64,000 bases of DNA from an uncultured Opitutia bacterium (GTDB lineage Bacteria; Verrucomicrobiota; Verrucomicrobiia; Opitutales; UBA953), in contig CAMFKE010000007.1 of the NCBI GenBank assembly GCA_945957395.1, positions 62,001 to 126,000 on the forward strand. The letters are read 5' to 3'. Below, one piece after another: positions 1 through 8,990 of this stretch. Under the pieces are notes generated by a model that worked only from the letters and a program-made list of their open reading frames with translations, searched no databases and was not told the DNA's origin. The stretch's first letter is position 1. Each line of letters opens with the position of its first letter. The position numbers were made by a program, and so were the translations under genes.

Positions 1-1530
1 CAGCTCCGGGTACTCCACGAGCTCGACCTTGCGGATGTTCTCCTTGGCCAGGATGGCGGCGGGTCCGCCGATGGAACCGAGGTAGAAGCCGCCGTGCTTC
101 TTGCAGGCGTTCGTGACCTCGTCGCCGCGGTTGCCCTTGGCGATCATGACCATCGAGCCGCCGAGCGACTGGAACAGGTCCACATACGAGTCCATGCGGC
201 CGGCCGTGGTCGGGCCGAAGGAACCGGAAGCGTAACCGGCGGGGGTCTTCGCGGGGCCGGCGTAGTAAACCGGGTGGTTCTTGAAGTACTCGGGCAGGCC
301 CTGGCCGGCGTCCACGCGCTCCTTGAGCTTCGCGTGGGCGATGTCGCGCGCCACGATGATGGTGCCGTTGAGCGAGAGGCGCGTGGTGACCGGGTGCTTG
401 GAAAGCTCGGCGCGGATGTCGGCCATCGGGCGGTTCAGGTCGATGGAGACGACCGTAGTATCCTTCTTGCGGATACGCTCGGACTCGGGGATGAACCGGC
501 CGGGATGCTCCTCGAGACGCTCCAGGAACACGCCGTCCTTGGTGATCTTGGCCTTGGCGTTGCGGTCGGCCGAGCACGACACGGCCATGCCGATCGGGCA
601 CGAGGCGCCGTGGCGCGGCAGGCGCACCACGCGCACGTCGAGGGCGAACCACTTGCCGCCGAACTGGGCGCCGATGCCCAGCTCGTGAGCGGCCTTGAGC
701 AGCTTGGCCTCCAGCTCGGTGTCGCGGAAGGCGCGGCCGTGCGCGTTGCCGGTGGTGGGCAGCTCGTCGTAGTACTTGGTGGAGGCGAGCTTCACCGTCT
801 TCATGGTGAGCTCGGCGGAGGTGCCGCCGATGACGAACGCGAGGTGGTACGGGGGGCAGGCCGCCGTGCCCAGCGAACGCATCTTCTCGACCAGGTACTT
901 CTCGAGGCTCTTCGGGTTGAGCACCGCCTTCGTCTCCTGGTACAGGTAGCTCTTGTTCGCCGAGCCCCCGCCCTTGGCGACGAAGAGGAAACTGTATTCG
1001 TCGCCGTCGGTGGCGAACAGGTCGATCTGCGCCGGCAGGTTCGTGCCGGTGTTGACCTCCTTGTACATGTCGATGGCCGCCGTCTGCGAGTAGCGCAGGT
1101 TGTTCTGCGTGTACGCCTGGTACACGCCCAGCGAGAGCGCCTCGGCGTCGTCCTGGTCGCCGGTCCACACGCACTGGCCCTTCTTGCCCACGATCGTGGC
1201 CGTGCCGGTGTCCTGGCAGAACGGCAGCACGCCGTGCGCGGCGACCTCGGCGTTGCGCAGCATGGCAAGTGCGACGGAGCGGTCGTTGTCGCTGGACTGC
1301 GGGTCGTTCAGGATGGCGGCCACCTGCTTGAGGTGCGCCGGGCGCAGCATGAACGAGATGTCATGGAAGGCCTGGTTGGCCAGCAGCGTGAGCGCCTCGG
1401 GGGCGACCTTGAGGATGGTCTTTCCCTCGAATTGCGTGGTGGAGACGCCCTCGCGCGTGATAAGCCGATACTCGGTCGTGTCGTCGCCGAGAGGGAACAT
1501 TTCCTGATAGTGGAACGGGGTGTTGGACAT
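1..1530 (-). CDS. fumA: Class I fumarate hydratase (3' end outside window)
   Basis: Iron-sulfur fumarase that interconverts fumarate and malate in the cytoplasmic TCA cycle. The frame is open from the ATG at 1530 to the window edge (510 codons). It contains the class I motifs [21 protein letters not shown] and [16 protein letters not shown]. By my count the cysteines fall at about residues 105, 225 and 319, which fits the three 4Fe-4S ligands of E. coli FumA. The family is about 550 residues long, so roughly the last 40 residues lie outside the window. The start is the only ATG that gives the usual N-terminus. No clear Shine-Dalgarno sequence precedes it. Its upstream neighbour on the same strand is the HU gene, separated by a strong terminator, so it is probably transcribed on its own. 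The family assignment is secure; the choice between FumA-like and tartrate-dehydratase-like substrate rests on overall similarity. Confidence 0.93.
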   Translation of the reverse strand, partial: MSNTPFHYQEMFPLGDDTTEYRLITREGVSTTQFEGKTILKVAPEALTLLANQAFHDISFMLRPAHLKQVAAILNDPQSSDNDRSVALAMLRNAEVAAHGVLPFCQDTGTATIVGKKGQCVWTGDQDDAEALSLGVYQAYTQNNLRYSQTAAIDMYKEVNTGTNLPAQIDLFATDGDEYSFLFVAKGGGSANKSYLYQETKAVLNPKSLEKYLVEKMRSLGTAACPPYHLAFVIGGTSAELTMKTVKLASTKYYDELPTTGNAHGRAFRDTELEAKLLKAAHELGIGAQFGGKWFALDVRVVRLPRHGASCPIGMAVSCSADRNAKAKITKDGVFLERLEEHPGRFIPESERIRKKDTTVVSIDLNRPMADIRAELSKHPVTTRLSLNGTIIVARDIAHAKLKERVDAGQGLPEYFKNHPVYYAGPAKTPAGYASGSFGPTTAGRMDSYVDLFQSLGGSMVMIAKGNRGDEVTNACKKHGGFYLGSIGGPAAILAKENIRKVELVEYPEL

Positions 1531-1639
1531 GACGCGCCCGAGCATCCGCGCCCGCGCCGCTGCGGCAAACCGAAAAGCGGCGCGCCCGCTCCGTCCGGCG
1601 GCCCCGGCAAAGCCCGCCCGCGCCCCGGAATCCGGGCGC

Positions 1640-1669
1640 AAAAAAAACACCCTCCGCGAACGGAGGGTG
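1640..1669 (-). terminator. Rho-independent terminator of the HU gene
   Basis: A perfect 9-bp stem (1648-1656 with 1661-1669) with a CGAA loop is followed on the minus strand by eight T. It begins 27 bases beyond the HU stop codon. Confidence 0.9.
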
Positions 1670-1695
1670 CCTTAGCAAGGGGAACTCGTCCCGAC

Positions 1696-1983
1696 TTACT
1701 TGGTCTTGGAAGCGACTTCCTTGAGGGCGGAGCCGGCCTTGAACTTCACGTTCTTGGAGGCCTTGATCTGGATGGGCTTGCCGGTCTTGGGGTTCACGCC
1801 CTTGCGAGCGGCGCGGTTGACGACGGCGAAGGTGCCGAAGCCGATGACCTGGACGGACTTGTCCTTCTTGATGCCGGCCTGGATGGCTTCGAAGGTGGCT
1901 TCGACAGCGCGCTCGGCGGCGGCCTTGGAGGTTTCATTGCCCAGCAGCTTCTGCACTTCGGCGACGAGTTCGGCTTTGTTCAT
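1696..1983 (-). CDS. hup: HU-family DNA-binding protein
   Basis: Small basic nucleoid protein of 95 residues that binds and bends DNA as a dimer. The HU signature is visible: an N-terminus starting MNKAELV, a helical dimerisation half, then GFGTFAVVNRAARKGVNPKTG, which is the DNA-gripping arm, ending in a lysine-rich tail. The reading frame is open further upstream, but the start at 1983 gives the standard HU N-terminus and length. A candidate promoter lies 50-80 bases upstream, and a strong terminator follows. HU and IHF subunits are hard to separate by eye. The arm and length favour HU. Confidence 0.93.
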   Translation of the reverse strand: MNKAELVAEVQKLLGNETSKAAAERAVEATFEAIQAGIKKDKSVQVIGFGTFAVVNRAARKGVNPKTGKPIQIKASKNVKFKAGSALKEVASKTK

Positions 1984-2287
1984 GGTATTTATTAGGGGTG
2001 AGAGTTTTGGTTCGGGTTGTAAAACCGAGGCGGATTCAGCCCTAGCGGCCGATGCCGTCAACATGTTTCAGCGTTTCCGTTGGTGAAAAACCGGAAAAAA
2101 CCGGAGCCGCGGACGGCCTGAAAGCCGCTCCTGAAGCGGAATCACGGCCGGCGGGCCGCCGGGGCGCCCCGGCGGGGAGTCCGGCTGGGCGGCTAAAAAC
2201 GGGATTCATGAACGCCTTCCAGGCCAGCAAAGAAGAGGCTTGAAAGCGATGCGCATCCGGAGAACGGATACCGATTCAAGGCCGCCC
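1984..2287. other. Intergenic region between HU and pgpA
   Basis: About 300 bases without a supportable gene. It holds the candidate HU promoter and a short run of repeated AAAACCGG-like words near 2086-2105. Nothing else was recognised. Confidence 0.6.
2033..2061 (-). promoter_or_regulatory. Candidate promoter of the HU gene
   Basis: On the minus strand, TTGACG (2056-2061) and TGAATC (2033-2038) are separated by 17 bases, about 50 bases before the HU start. The -35 is good and the -10 is weak. This was found by inspection only. Confidence 0.4.
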
Positions 2288-2788
2288 CTAGCGAAGCCAG
2301 GCGACGGCGGCGTGCAGGGCGTGCAGCCCCAGCGCCGCGAAGACGGCGGCCGCGAGGTCGTCGACCACGATGCCGAATCCTCCGCCCACGCGCTGCAGCG
2401 CGCGGATGCCGAACGGCTTGGCGATGTCGAAAAGGCGGAAGAGCAGGAAGCCGGCCGCATACCAGGCCCAGGCGTGGCGGGCGGTGCGCAGATGGTCGCC
2501 GAAGCCGGCGAACACGAGGGGCATGGCGACGAACTCGTCGAGGATGACGCAACCCGGGTCCTTCTTCTTTAGAAAGAGCTCGGCGAAGTGGCACACCACG
2601 GTCGCCACCGCCGCCGCCACCAGCAAAAGGAGGGCGAATGTGACACGGTTTCCGGGAGTGTTGTAGCCGTGAAAAACCACGGCGTAAAAAGCCAGGCCGG
2701 CCGCCGAGCCCCATGTGCCGGGAGCGGGCAGCGAGCCCAGCGGGCCGAGAGTGGCCGCCCCTACGACGATTCGGCTGATGCTGCTCAT
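2288..2788 (-). CDS. pgpA: Phosphatidylglycerophosphatase A
   Basis: Membrane enzyme that removes the terminal phosphate from phosphatidylglycerophosphate, the last step of phosphatidylglycerol synthesis. The 166-residue protein shows the family blocks in order: LPAPGTWGSAAG near residue 20, CVILDEFVAMPLVF near 80, FRLFDIAKPFGIR near 115 and GGGFGIVVDDLAAA near 135, with hydrophobic segments between them. It lies 19 bases downstream of the pgsA stop on the same strand, and PgsA makes its substrate, so the two are probably co-transcribed. Confidence 0.92.
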   Translation of the reverse strand: MSSISRIVVGAATLGPLGSLPAPGTWGSAAGLAFYAVVFHGYNTPGNRVTFALLLLVAAAVATVVCHFAELFLKKKDPGCVILDEFVAMPLVFAGFGDHLRTARHAWAWYAAGFLLFRLFDIAKPFGIRALQRVGGGFGIVVDDLAAAVFAALGLHALHAAVAWLR

Positions 2789-2807
2789 CGGAAAAGGAGC
2801 TCGGAAA

Positions 2808-3461
2808 TCAGGCCTTCTCGTCGGGCTCGCTCATGAAGACATCCCAGTACTTCACCAGATAACCGGCACCCGAGGTGATGGTCAGCAGGGTGGCGGCATG
2901 GAAGCAGATGAAGCCGGCCTGCTCGATGAGCGCCTCGGCGTTGGCGGGCAACCCCCAGCCGTCGCGTCGCGCAGCGAGCACGCCGAGCAGGATGGAGATG
3001 CTGGCGATCTGCAGCACGGTCTTGATTTTGCCGGAGCGTTCGGCGGCGAGGATGATGCCCTTGCCGGCGGCCACCAGGCGAAGCCCGGTGATGAGCAGTT
3101 CGCGCATGAGGATGAGCAGGACCAGGAAGGTGAACCAGCGGGGAAACGCCCCGAAAGCCTGCAGCACGATGAACATGCCGGTGTTCAGAATCTTGTCGGT
3201 CAGCGCATCCATGAGCTTGCCGAAGTTCGACACCACGTTGTAGCGGCGCGCCACCCACCCGTCGAGCCAGTCGGAAATCGCCGCGATGACAAAGAGGACG
3301 AAAGCGCCGGTGGCCGCCCATTTCACGCCGGCTTCGGCGGGCGAGGCGGGCGCGGCGAGGGCGTCACGCACCTGGGCGGGAACGGCGAGCGCGAGGAGCG
3401 CGGCGACCAGAAACAGAATGGGTACGCGCGAAAGCGTGATGATATTCGGAAGGTGCTTCAC
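2808..3461 (-). CDS. pgsA: CDP-diacylglycerol--glycerol-3-phosphate 3-phosphatidyltransferase
   Basis: Integral membrane enzyme that makes phosphatidylglycerophosphate from CDP-diacylglycerol and glycerol-3-phosphate. The CDP-alcohol phosphatidyltransferase motif DxxDGxxAR(x8)GxxxDxxxD is complete, from DWLDGWVAR to the aspartates of MDALTDK. Several hydrophobic segments follow. I chose the GTG at 3461 because the residues after it (KHLPNIITLSRV) are the typical PgsA N-terminus. The open frame runs further upstream, but that part overlaps coaD on the other strand and shows no similarity. The protein is 217 residues, slightly longer than the family norm because of an Ala-rich loop after the first segment. 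pgpA follows directly. Confidence 0.92.
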   Translation of the reverse strand: MKHLPNIITLSRVPILFLVAALLALAVPAQVRDALAAPASPAEAGVKWAATGAFVLFVIAAISDWLDGWVARRYNVVSNFGKLMDALTDKILNTGMFIVLQAFGAFPRWFTFLVLLILMRELLITGLRLVAAGKGIILAAERSGKIKTVLQIASISILLGVLAARRDGWGLPANAEALIEQAGFICFHAATLLTITSGAGYLVKYWDVFMSEPDEKA

Positions 3462-3539
3462 GAGAGGGGTCGCTTCAAAGGCTTGCCGGCGGACCGTGCG
3501 ACGCGCATCGGTGTCGGCAACCTTTTTCCCCCTGAAGAC

Positions 3540-4058
3540 ATGAGCAAGCGCCGCATCGCCCTGTATCCGGGAACCTTCGACCCCTTCACCCACGGCCACC
3601 TCGATGTGCTCGTGCGCGCTTCGCACCTGTTCGACGAAGTCATCCTCGCCATCGCCCCGAGCGAGTCGAAGAAGCCCTGGTTCGACCTGGACACGCGCCT
3701 GCGCCTGGCCCGCGAATCCACAGCGTCGCTCCCCGGGGTGCGGGTGGAGGCCATGCCGGGGCTCACCGTGGAGTTCGCCAGACGCATGAAGGCGACCGCG
3801 CTCATCCGCGGCCTGCGCAAGTTCTCGGACTTCGAGCACGAGTTCGACCTGGCGCACATCAACCGGCGCCTGGCCCCGGAAATCGAAACCATCATCCTGA
3901 TGCCGAGCCTGGAGCAGTTCTGCACCAGCTCGACCTTCGTGAAGGACATGGCCCGCCACAAGGCCGACGAGGCCCGCCCGTTCGTGCCCGAGTGCGTCTA
4001 TGTCGCCCTGCTCGCGAAACTCGCCGAGCGCGAGCGCGCGGCGAAGCCCGGGATCTGA
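3540..4058 (+). CDS. coaD: Phosphopantetheine adenylyltransferase
   Basis: Cytoplasmic nucleotidyltransferase that makes dephospho-CoA from 4'-phosphopantetheine and ATP, the fourth step of coenzyme A synthesis. The 172-residue protein begins with the nucleotidyltransferase signature YPGTFDPFTHGHLDV (HxGH motif) and contains the RGLRKFSDFEHEF region and SSTFVKDM near the C-terminus, all typical of CoaD. The frame is open far upstream, but the ATG at 3540 gives the canonical N-terminus. It is divergent from pgsA with about 78 bases between the starts. Confidence 0.94.
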   Translation: MSKRRIALYPGTFDPFTHGHLDVLVRASHLFDEVILAIAPSESKKPWFDLDTRLRLARESTASLPGVRVEAMPGLTVEFARRMKATALIRGLRKFSDFEHEFDLAHINRRLAPEIETIILMPSLEQFCTSSTFVKDMARHKADEARPFVPECVYVALLAKLAERERAAKPGI

Positions 4059-4091
4059 TTCCGGACCGGGCGCCCGGCGCCCCTTGGCCGC

Positions 4092-4829
4092 TCAGACGAA
4101 GTTGGCCTCGCACGCCGGACGCAGCACAATCTCGTGCATGACGGCGTCCGACGGCAGCGACAGCGCGCCTGAGATGGCGGCCGCCACCGACTCGGGACGC
4201 ATGTATTCCGGCCTGGACTGGGGACGAAAATCCGTGTCCACGCCACCCGGATACACGGCGGTCACGCCGATCCCCGCCGCCCTGCCCTCTTTGCGCAGCG
4301 TGTCGCACAGCGACTTCTGCGCCGCCTTGGAGACCGCGTAGGGGCCGTTGCCTTCCGAGGAGAAAAGCGCCATCGAGGAGACGACGACCACGCAGCGCCC
4401 GCCGCCGTTGAGCGTCCAGAACGGCCAGCAGGCTCGCACCACGGAGGCGGTGGCCCGGCAGTTCAGCGCGAACTGGGCGTCCCACAGGGCCGGCTCGGCC
4501 GACGAGACGGGAGCTCGCCCGGGATTGCCCCCCGCGCAGTGAACGAGCGCCCAGGGCGCCCCCAGCTCGCGCGCCGCCTCATGCACGAAACCGCGTGTCG
4601 CCGCGTCGTCCGTGATGTCGAAGGCGCGATGAAACACCCGGCAACCCGGCGCCGCTTCGTTCACCAGGGCGAGCGTCTCCCTGAGTTTTTCGGGCGACTT
4701 GCCGCACAGGGCGAGCAGGGCGCCCGAACGGGCCAGCATCCCGGCGGTGGCCCGCCCGATACCCGAGGAGGCTCCCGTGACGATGACGACCTTCCCTTTC
4801 GGCGAATCGGTGGCGGCGGTGTTACTCAT
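4092..4829 (-). CDS. Short-chain dehydrogenase/reductase, substrate unknown
   Basis: NAD(P)-dependent oxidoreductase of the classical SDR family, 245 residues. The cofactor motif TGASSGIG is near residue 19, an NAG-like element (HCAGGNPG) near 100, the active-site serine in VVVSSMALFSS and the YxxxK pair in YAVSK. The ATG at 4829 was preferred to an upstream in-frame ATG because it places the glycine motif at the usual distance from the N-terminus. It converges with coaD, 33 bases apart. The substrate cannot be told from sequence or context. Confidence 0.85.
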   Translation of the reverse strand: MSNTAATDSPKGKVVIVTGASSGIGRATAGMLARSGALLALCGKSPEKLRETLALVNEAAPGCRVFHRAFDITDDAATRGFVHEAARELGAPWALVHCAGGNPGRAPVSSAEPALWDAQFALNCRATASVVRACWPFWTLNGGGRCVVVVSSMALFSSEGNGPYAVSKAAQKSLCDTLRKEGRAAGIGVTAVYPGGVDTDFRPQSRPEYMRPESVAAAISGALSLPSDAVMHEIVLRPACEANFV

Positions 4830-4890
4830 ACCCGGCACGATGGTCCGTCCGAAGAGGAAACCCAACCGTTTTCGCACTCGCGCGGCAGGC

Positions 4891-4930
4891 AAAAAACGAA
4901 AGCCGGGGCCGCCGCAAGGGCGACCCCGGC
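4891..4930 (-). terminator. Terminator of lemA
   Basis: Seven-base GC stem (4902-4908 with 4924-4930), followed on the minus strand by a T-rich tract (TTTCGTTTTTT). It starts about 30 bases beyond the lemA stop. Confidence 0.75.
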
Positions 4931-4961
4931 AAAGTACCGGAACGGATTGAACGCGCTCGGA

Positions 4962-5573
4962 TCAGAACTGGACCTTGGGCGCCTCCTTGGCGGCGATGTT
5001 GGTCACCTCGAACAACTGGGCGGTATGGAAGCCCAGCATGCCGGCGATGAGCACGGCGGGGAAACGCTCGCGCGTCGTGTTGTAGACCATCACGCCGTCG
5101 TTGTACGCCTGACGGGCGAAAGCCACCTTGTTCTCGGTGCTCTTGAGCTCCTCCATGATGGAGGTCATCTGCGCGTCGCCCTTCAGGTTGGGGTACTGCT
5201 CCACCGTGATGAGCAGGCGCGAAAGCGCGCCGCCCAGTCCGCTTTCGGCCTTCAGCAGAGACCCCATCGCCTCGGCGTTGGCGGGGTCGCCCGCCACAGC
5301 CTTGGCGGCGCCGTAGGCCTGGTTGCGCGCGGCGATGACCGCCTCGAGCGTTTCGCGCTCATGCTTGAGGTAGCCCTTGGCCACCTCGACCAAATTCGGG
5401 ATGAGGTCATAGCGACGCTGCAGCTGCACATCGATCTGCGCGTAGGCGTTCTTGAAGCGGTTGCGCAACACCACCAGACCGTTGTAAGTGCCGGCCGCCC
5501 AGATGGCTGCCGCGATGGCGACGACGACAAGAAGTCCGAGGATGCTGAGGATGATGCCGGTGGCGGTGAACAT
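4962..5573 (-). CDS. lemA: LemA family membrane protein
   Basis: LemA proteins are single-pass membrane proteins of unclear biochemical role. This one has 203 residues: an N-terminal membrane segment (about residues 5-27), then the conserved YNGLVVLRNRFKNAYAQIDVQLQRR helix, the YDLIPNLVEVAKGY motif and long helical stretches ending in LFEVTNIAAKEAPKV. The length fits the family. It appears to be a single-gene unit with its own terminator. No TPM-domain or peptidase partner is adjacent. Confidence 0.92.
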   Translation of the reverse strand: MFTATGIILSILGLLVVVAIAAAIWAAGTYNGLVVLRNRFKNAYAQIDVQLQRRYDLIPNLVEVAKGYLKHERETLEAVIAARNQAYGAAKAVAGDPANAEAMGSLLKAESGLGGALSRLLITVEQYPNLKGDAQMTSIMEELKSTENKVAFARQAYNDGVMVYNTTRERFPAVLIAGMLGFHTAQLFEVTNIAAKEAPKVQF

Positions 5574-5784
5574 GGTAATCGGTACGGGTTGAAGATTGGG
5601 AGCCCCACCATGCGCCCGCCCCGGCGCTCGTCAACCCCGCCGCCTTTGCACTCGCCCGCTCGGATTGTAACAGGCGCCCGGCCCCGGGGGCGCCGGACGC
5701 GAGGTGCGCCGCCAAAATCCGGCTTGGCCACGGGAGGGAATACCTGACAATGCGCCGCATTCCACCCCCAACCCCATCCCGCCC

Positions 5785-6243
5785 ATGCCCGTGAGAACGA
5801 TCCGACGACCCGACGCCGAAGCCGTCGTGCAATTCTCCATCTTCGCGGAAAACAAGGTCGGGCGACTCAACGAAGTCATCCTGGCCCTAGCCGCAGCCGA
5901 TGTGCACATCATGGCCCTGTGCACGATCGACACCACCGACAGCGCCATCATCCGAATCGTGCCGGACTACCCCGAGGAGGCGGAGCGGGTGCTGCGCGAA
6001 AAGCATTTCGCCTTCGACACCACGCATGTGCTGGCGGTCGAAATCGTCGGGGAGCATGAGCTGAAGAAAATCACCTGCAGCCTGCTGCAGGCGGAAATCA
6101 ACATGCACTACTACTACCCGTTCCTGTTCCGCCCCAACGGCAAGTACGGGCTGGTCATGCGGCTTGAGGACCAGGACCTGGCCGAGGATGTGCTCAGGCG
6201 CAACGGCCTCACGGTGCTCTCGCGCAACGACATCGCCCGCTGA
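5785..6243 (+). CDS. Tandem ACT-domain protein, probable amino-acid sensor
   Basis: A 152-residue protein that seems to be two ACT domains and nothing else. The first begins at about residue 14 with VVQFSIFAENKVGRLNEVILALAAADVHI. The second begins near residue 80 at VEIVGEHELKKITCSLLQAEINMHYYYPF. ACT domains bind small effectors, often amino acids, and regulate enzymes or act as stand-alone sensors. No enzyme gene is adjacent, so the partner is unknown. The ATG at 5785 was chosen because upstream in-frame sequence is proline-rich and lacks similarity. Confidence 0.75.
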   Translation: MPVRTIRRPDAEAVVQFSIFAENKVGRLNEVILALAAADVHIMALCTIDTTDSAIIRIVPDYPEEAERVLREKHFAFDTTHVLAVEIVGEHELKKITCSLLQAEINMHYYYPFLFRPNGKYGLVMRLEDQDLAEDVLRRNGLTVLSRNDIAR

Positions 6244-6309
6244 CGCTTCGACGCGGCGGCGACCGGGTACGCGGCGTTCGCCCGAAAACTTCGGGCAAGC
6301 GCCCTGCCC

Positions 6310-8835
6310 TCACCGCGCGTTTCGCCGGACGCTCCAGCCGGTATGCGAGATGAACGCGTCGGCGAGGAAAACGACGGCGAAAAGGCCCAGCAGCCACGCC
6401 GTCATGTCCTGCCATGATGCGCGACGCGGCGCGCGCCACACGCTTGTCAGGTCGGTGCGCTCCACGCCCCCGGAGGCGTCGGAAACCGCCCGCAGCGCCT
6501 CGATGCGCGCCGGGGAGGTGTCCCACTCGGGATTCACCGAAGTCTCCACCGGTCCGAACGGCAACGCCGCGTCGCCGGCGAGCACCGCGCCGCGCACATA
6601 CTTGCCGGCCTCCAGGCCCAGCAGCGCCCGGTAGCGTCCCGGCGACATCTTCTCCCACGCCACCTCGGCGGGCTTGCCGTCCGCGCCGGCCGCCACGCGC
6701 AAGGCGGGGGGCTTCATCGCCAGACGCTCCGTCCAGGATTCGTCGTGCAGGAACTCCACGGACAGCGTGGCGCCGTCGAGCGTGGTGCGCAGGGCCGCGC
6801 CGGGAGGCTGCGGCTCGCCCTCCAGCCAGCGCGTGAGCGTGCGCAGGAAGTCGGCGTAGCCGGGCCATTCGCGCACTCGTTGGGAGTAATCGCCGGCCAG
6901 CGGGAAGGTGACCGCCGCGCTGCGTCCGGAGCCATGCCGGCGGAACGCCACCAGCGGCGCCTTGTACTCGTCCGCGGAATACAGCGCGCAGGTCGAGCCG
7001 GGCTTGAGGTAGCACAGGTTGTACCCGTCGGCGGTCGCCGGCCACGCCGGCGCGCGTGCGCCGATCTCCGACCAGCCGGAGGAGGGTGAGAGCCCCACCG
7101 GCTTGTCCAGAAACGCCGAGCGCGCGACGGCAGCCGTCTCCTGCGAGAACATCGCGGGCAGGTCGCCGGGGTTCTCGTTGAAGAACACGCGTCCGCCCCC
7201 CTGCTGCGACACCTCCTCGAGATACCTGCCGCCCGAGTCCGTGGAGCGCCCCATGCCGATGCAGCTCACCGTGATGCCGTCCTTGCGCATCGCCGCGATC
7301 TGCGCCGGATCGGGCGCCTCCTGCGTGGCGTCGTTGGCGTCCGCGAACACGATGACATGCCGGCGCCCGGCCGGAGATTCCTTGAGCACCTTGTGCGCGG
7401 CGCGCAGACCCGTGGGAACACAGATTCCGCCGCCGGTGCTCTTGATGCGGCGGGCGTCGTCCATGAGACGCCCGCGCGCGGAGCCCACGCGCAACAGCGG
7501 CGACACCTCGTGAGCCTGCTGGTCCACCGCGAACAGCGCGACCGCGTCGTGATCGCCCAGAAGCTCGATGGTGCGCGCGGCGCCGGCGTTGGCCAAATCC
7601 ATCTTCTGCAGGTTCGTGCCGGGCACGCCGCAGCTCATGCTGCCCGAGCGGTCGAGGACGATCGCCATGCTCAGGGCCAGTTTACGGTGCTCCTGCTTGA
7701 GCTCCATCGACACCGGCAACACCGCGTCGAGCGCCGAGCCGAAGTAGCCGCCGGAGGCGAAACTGGTCTTGCCGCCGGCCATGAGCAGGCCGCCGCCCTG
7801 CGTGCCCACGAAGAACTCGAGCCCGGAAAGAAACTCCGGAGGCAGCTTGTACGCGGGCACATTGTTGAGCACCACGAGCCGCGCCCCCGTCAGGCGACCG
7901 ACCGTCGCGGCCTCCGGGTTGTCGAGCACCTCCACCTCCGCACCCTGAGCTCGCAGCACTTCGGCAAGCGGGTCGTCCGCATATGCTGTGACCAGCACCG
8001 CGCGAGGACCGGCGGCCACCTCCACGCGCGAGGCGGCGACATTGTCGCCGGGAAACAAATCCCCCTTGGCGCTCACGCGGGCTTCGTAGCGGTGCGAACC
8101 TCCGCGCGTCACGCGGTCCGTGAAGCGCAGGCGCGCCTCGCCGTCCTCGATGCGCACGGGAGCCTCGCCCATGGCGACGCCGTCGCGCAGCAGCGTGAGC
8201 TTCGCCGCGCCGGTCACGGGGCCGCGCACCTGAACGGCCAGGATGAACGCCTCGCCGGCGCGCACCCGCGAAGGCGTGGTGAAGGAACGGATGCTGAAAT
8301 TGCCCGCGCGTTCGGAGCCCGTGAGGCGCCGGTCCAGCGCCACCTGCTCGCGCACCAGACGCTCCGCCAGACCGTCGAGCGAGTCGGTCGCGAAGCCGTC
8401 GGTGAGCGCAAGGAGCCGCGTGGGCCGGTCCGGATTGGCCCGGGCGAGCGCATAGCGCGCGGCCGCCGCCAGCCGGGTGGACTTGGTGCCGGCCGGGTAA
8501 ACGGCGGTGCCGTCACCCTCCGAGCGAAGAAGCGGGTCGTCCGCGAAGTCCACGATGTGCAACCGGTCGTGACCGCCGCGCGACTTCTCCAGGATGCGCT
8601 CGCACTCCTCGACATTCACCCCGGTCTTGCCCGACACCGAGTCGGAACGGTCCACGAGCAGCCACAGGTCGAGCCCGTCGGCGGCGCGGCGCCACTCGGG
8701 GCGCACCAGGACGAGCACGAGCAGCACGGCGCACAGCGCGCGCAGCGGCCGGCGCAGGCCGAGGGCCGGCACGAACCACGCGAGCGCGGCGAGTGCCGGT
8801 ATCAGCAGAAACCATTCGGGGGAGACGAAACGCAT
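6310..8835 (-). CDS. VWA/GATase1-like membrane protein, last gene of the MoxR cluster
   Basis: An 841-residue membrane protein. Two membrane segments (about residues 8-25 and 31-45) are followed by a degenerate VWA-like region (LLVDRSDS near 60). A Rossmann-like region resembling class I glutamine amidotransferases lies at about 275-375. A second VWA domain carries an intact MIDAS motif DRSGSMS (394-401) with ADAND downstream. The C-terminus has a further membrane segment. VWA domains bind partners through a metal ion, and MoxR ATPases are thought to act on such proteins. The gene lies at the end of an eight-gene operon. The ATG at 8835 leads straight into the membrane segment. The gap to the next gene carries a repeat element. 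Confidence 0.82.
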   Translation of the reverse strand: MRFVSPEWFLLIPALAALAWFVPALGLRRPLRALCAVLLVLVLVRPEWRRAADGLDLWLLVDRSDSVSGKTGVNVEECERILEKSRGGHDRLHIVDFADDPLLRSEGDGTAVYPAGTKSTRLAAAARYALARANPDRPTRLLALTDGFATDSLDGLAERLVREQVALDRRLTGSERAGNFSIRSFTTPSRVRAGEAFILAVQVRGPVTGAAKLTLLRDGVAMGEAPVRIEDGEARLRFTDRVTRGGSHRYEARVSAKGDLFPGDNVAASRVEVAAGPRAVLVTAYADDPLAEVLRAQGAEVEVLDNPEAATVGRLTGARLVVLNNVPAYKLPPEFLSGLEFFVGTQGGGLLMAGGKTSFASGGYFGSALDAVLPVSMELKQEHRKLALSMAIVLDRSGSMSCGVPGTNLQKMDLANAGAARTIELLGDHDAVALFAVDQQAHEVSPLLRVGSARGRLMDDARRIKSTGGGICVPTGLRAAHKVLKESPAGRRHVIVFADANDATQEAPDPAQIAAMRKDGITVSCIGMGRSTDSGGRYLEEVSQQGGGRVFFNENPGDLPAMFSQETAAVARSAFLDKPVGLSPSSGWSEIGARAPAWPATADGYNLCYLKPGSTCALYSADEYKAPLVAFRRHGSGRSAAVTFPLAGDYSQRVREWPGYADFLRTLTRWLEGEPQPPGAALRTTLDGATLSVEFLHDESWTERLAMKPPALRVAAGADGKPAEVAWEKMSPGRYRALLGLEAGKYVRGAVLAGDAALPFGPVETSVNPEWDTSPARIEALRAVSDASGGVERTDLTSVWRAPRRASWQDMTAWLLGLFAVVFLADAFISHTGWSVRRNAR

Positions 8836-8919
8836 CGAAAGGGAGAAACTGTGGGGTGAGAGAGTCGGGGAGCTAAGTGTTGGCGCGGCTCGCGAGGCGC
8901 GTGCGGACCGATTCAACAC

Positions 8920-8990
8920 AAGGGCACCTGTCGGGCCGGACACCGGCCGGCCCCACTTGTGCCTTTTGCCTTATGCCTTTTGCATTCAGC
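8920..8990. repeat. Word-based palindromic repeat between two VWA genes
   Basis: CACAAGGGCACC (from 8927) is countered by CACTTGTGCC (8954-8963) around a GGCCGG-rich centre. The word GCCTTTTGC occurs twice (8961-8969 and 8975-8983). The element touches the 3' end of the VWA gene upstream. Similar TTTTGCCTTTTGC words recur near 45770. Confidence 0.6.

Noticed and set aside
94-1995. A 633-codon plus-strand open frame opposite fumarase and HU
   Set aside because: Shadow of two well-recognised genes on the other strand. It also crosses their terminator.
6280-6296. Hairpin between the ACT-domain gene and the VWA gene
   Set aside because: The seven-base stem with a three-base loop lacks a T tract on either strand. 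Too weak to call a terminator.
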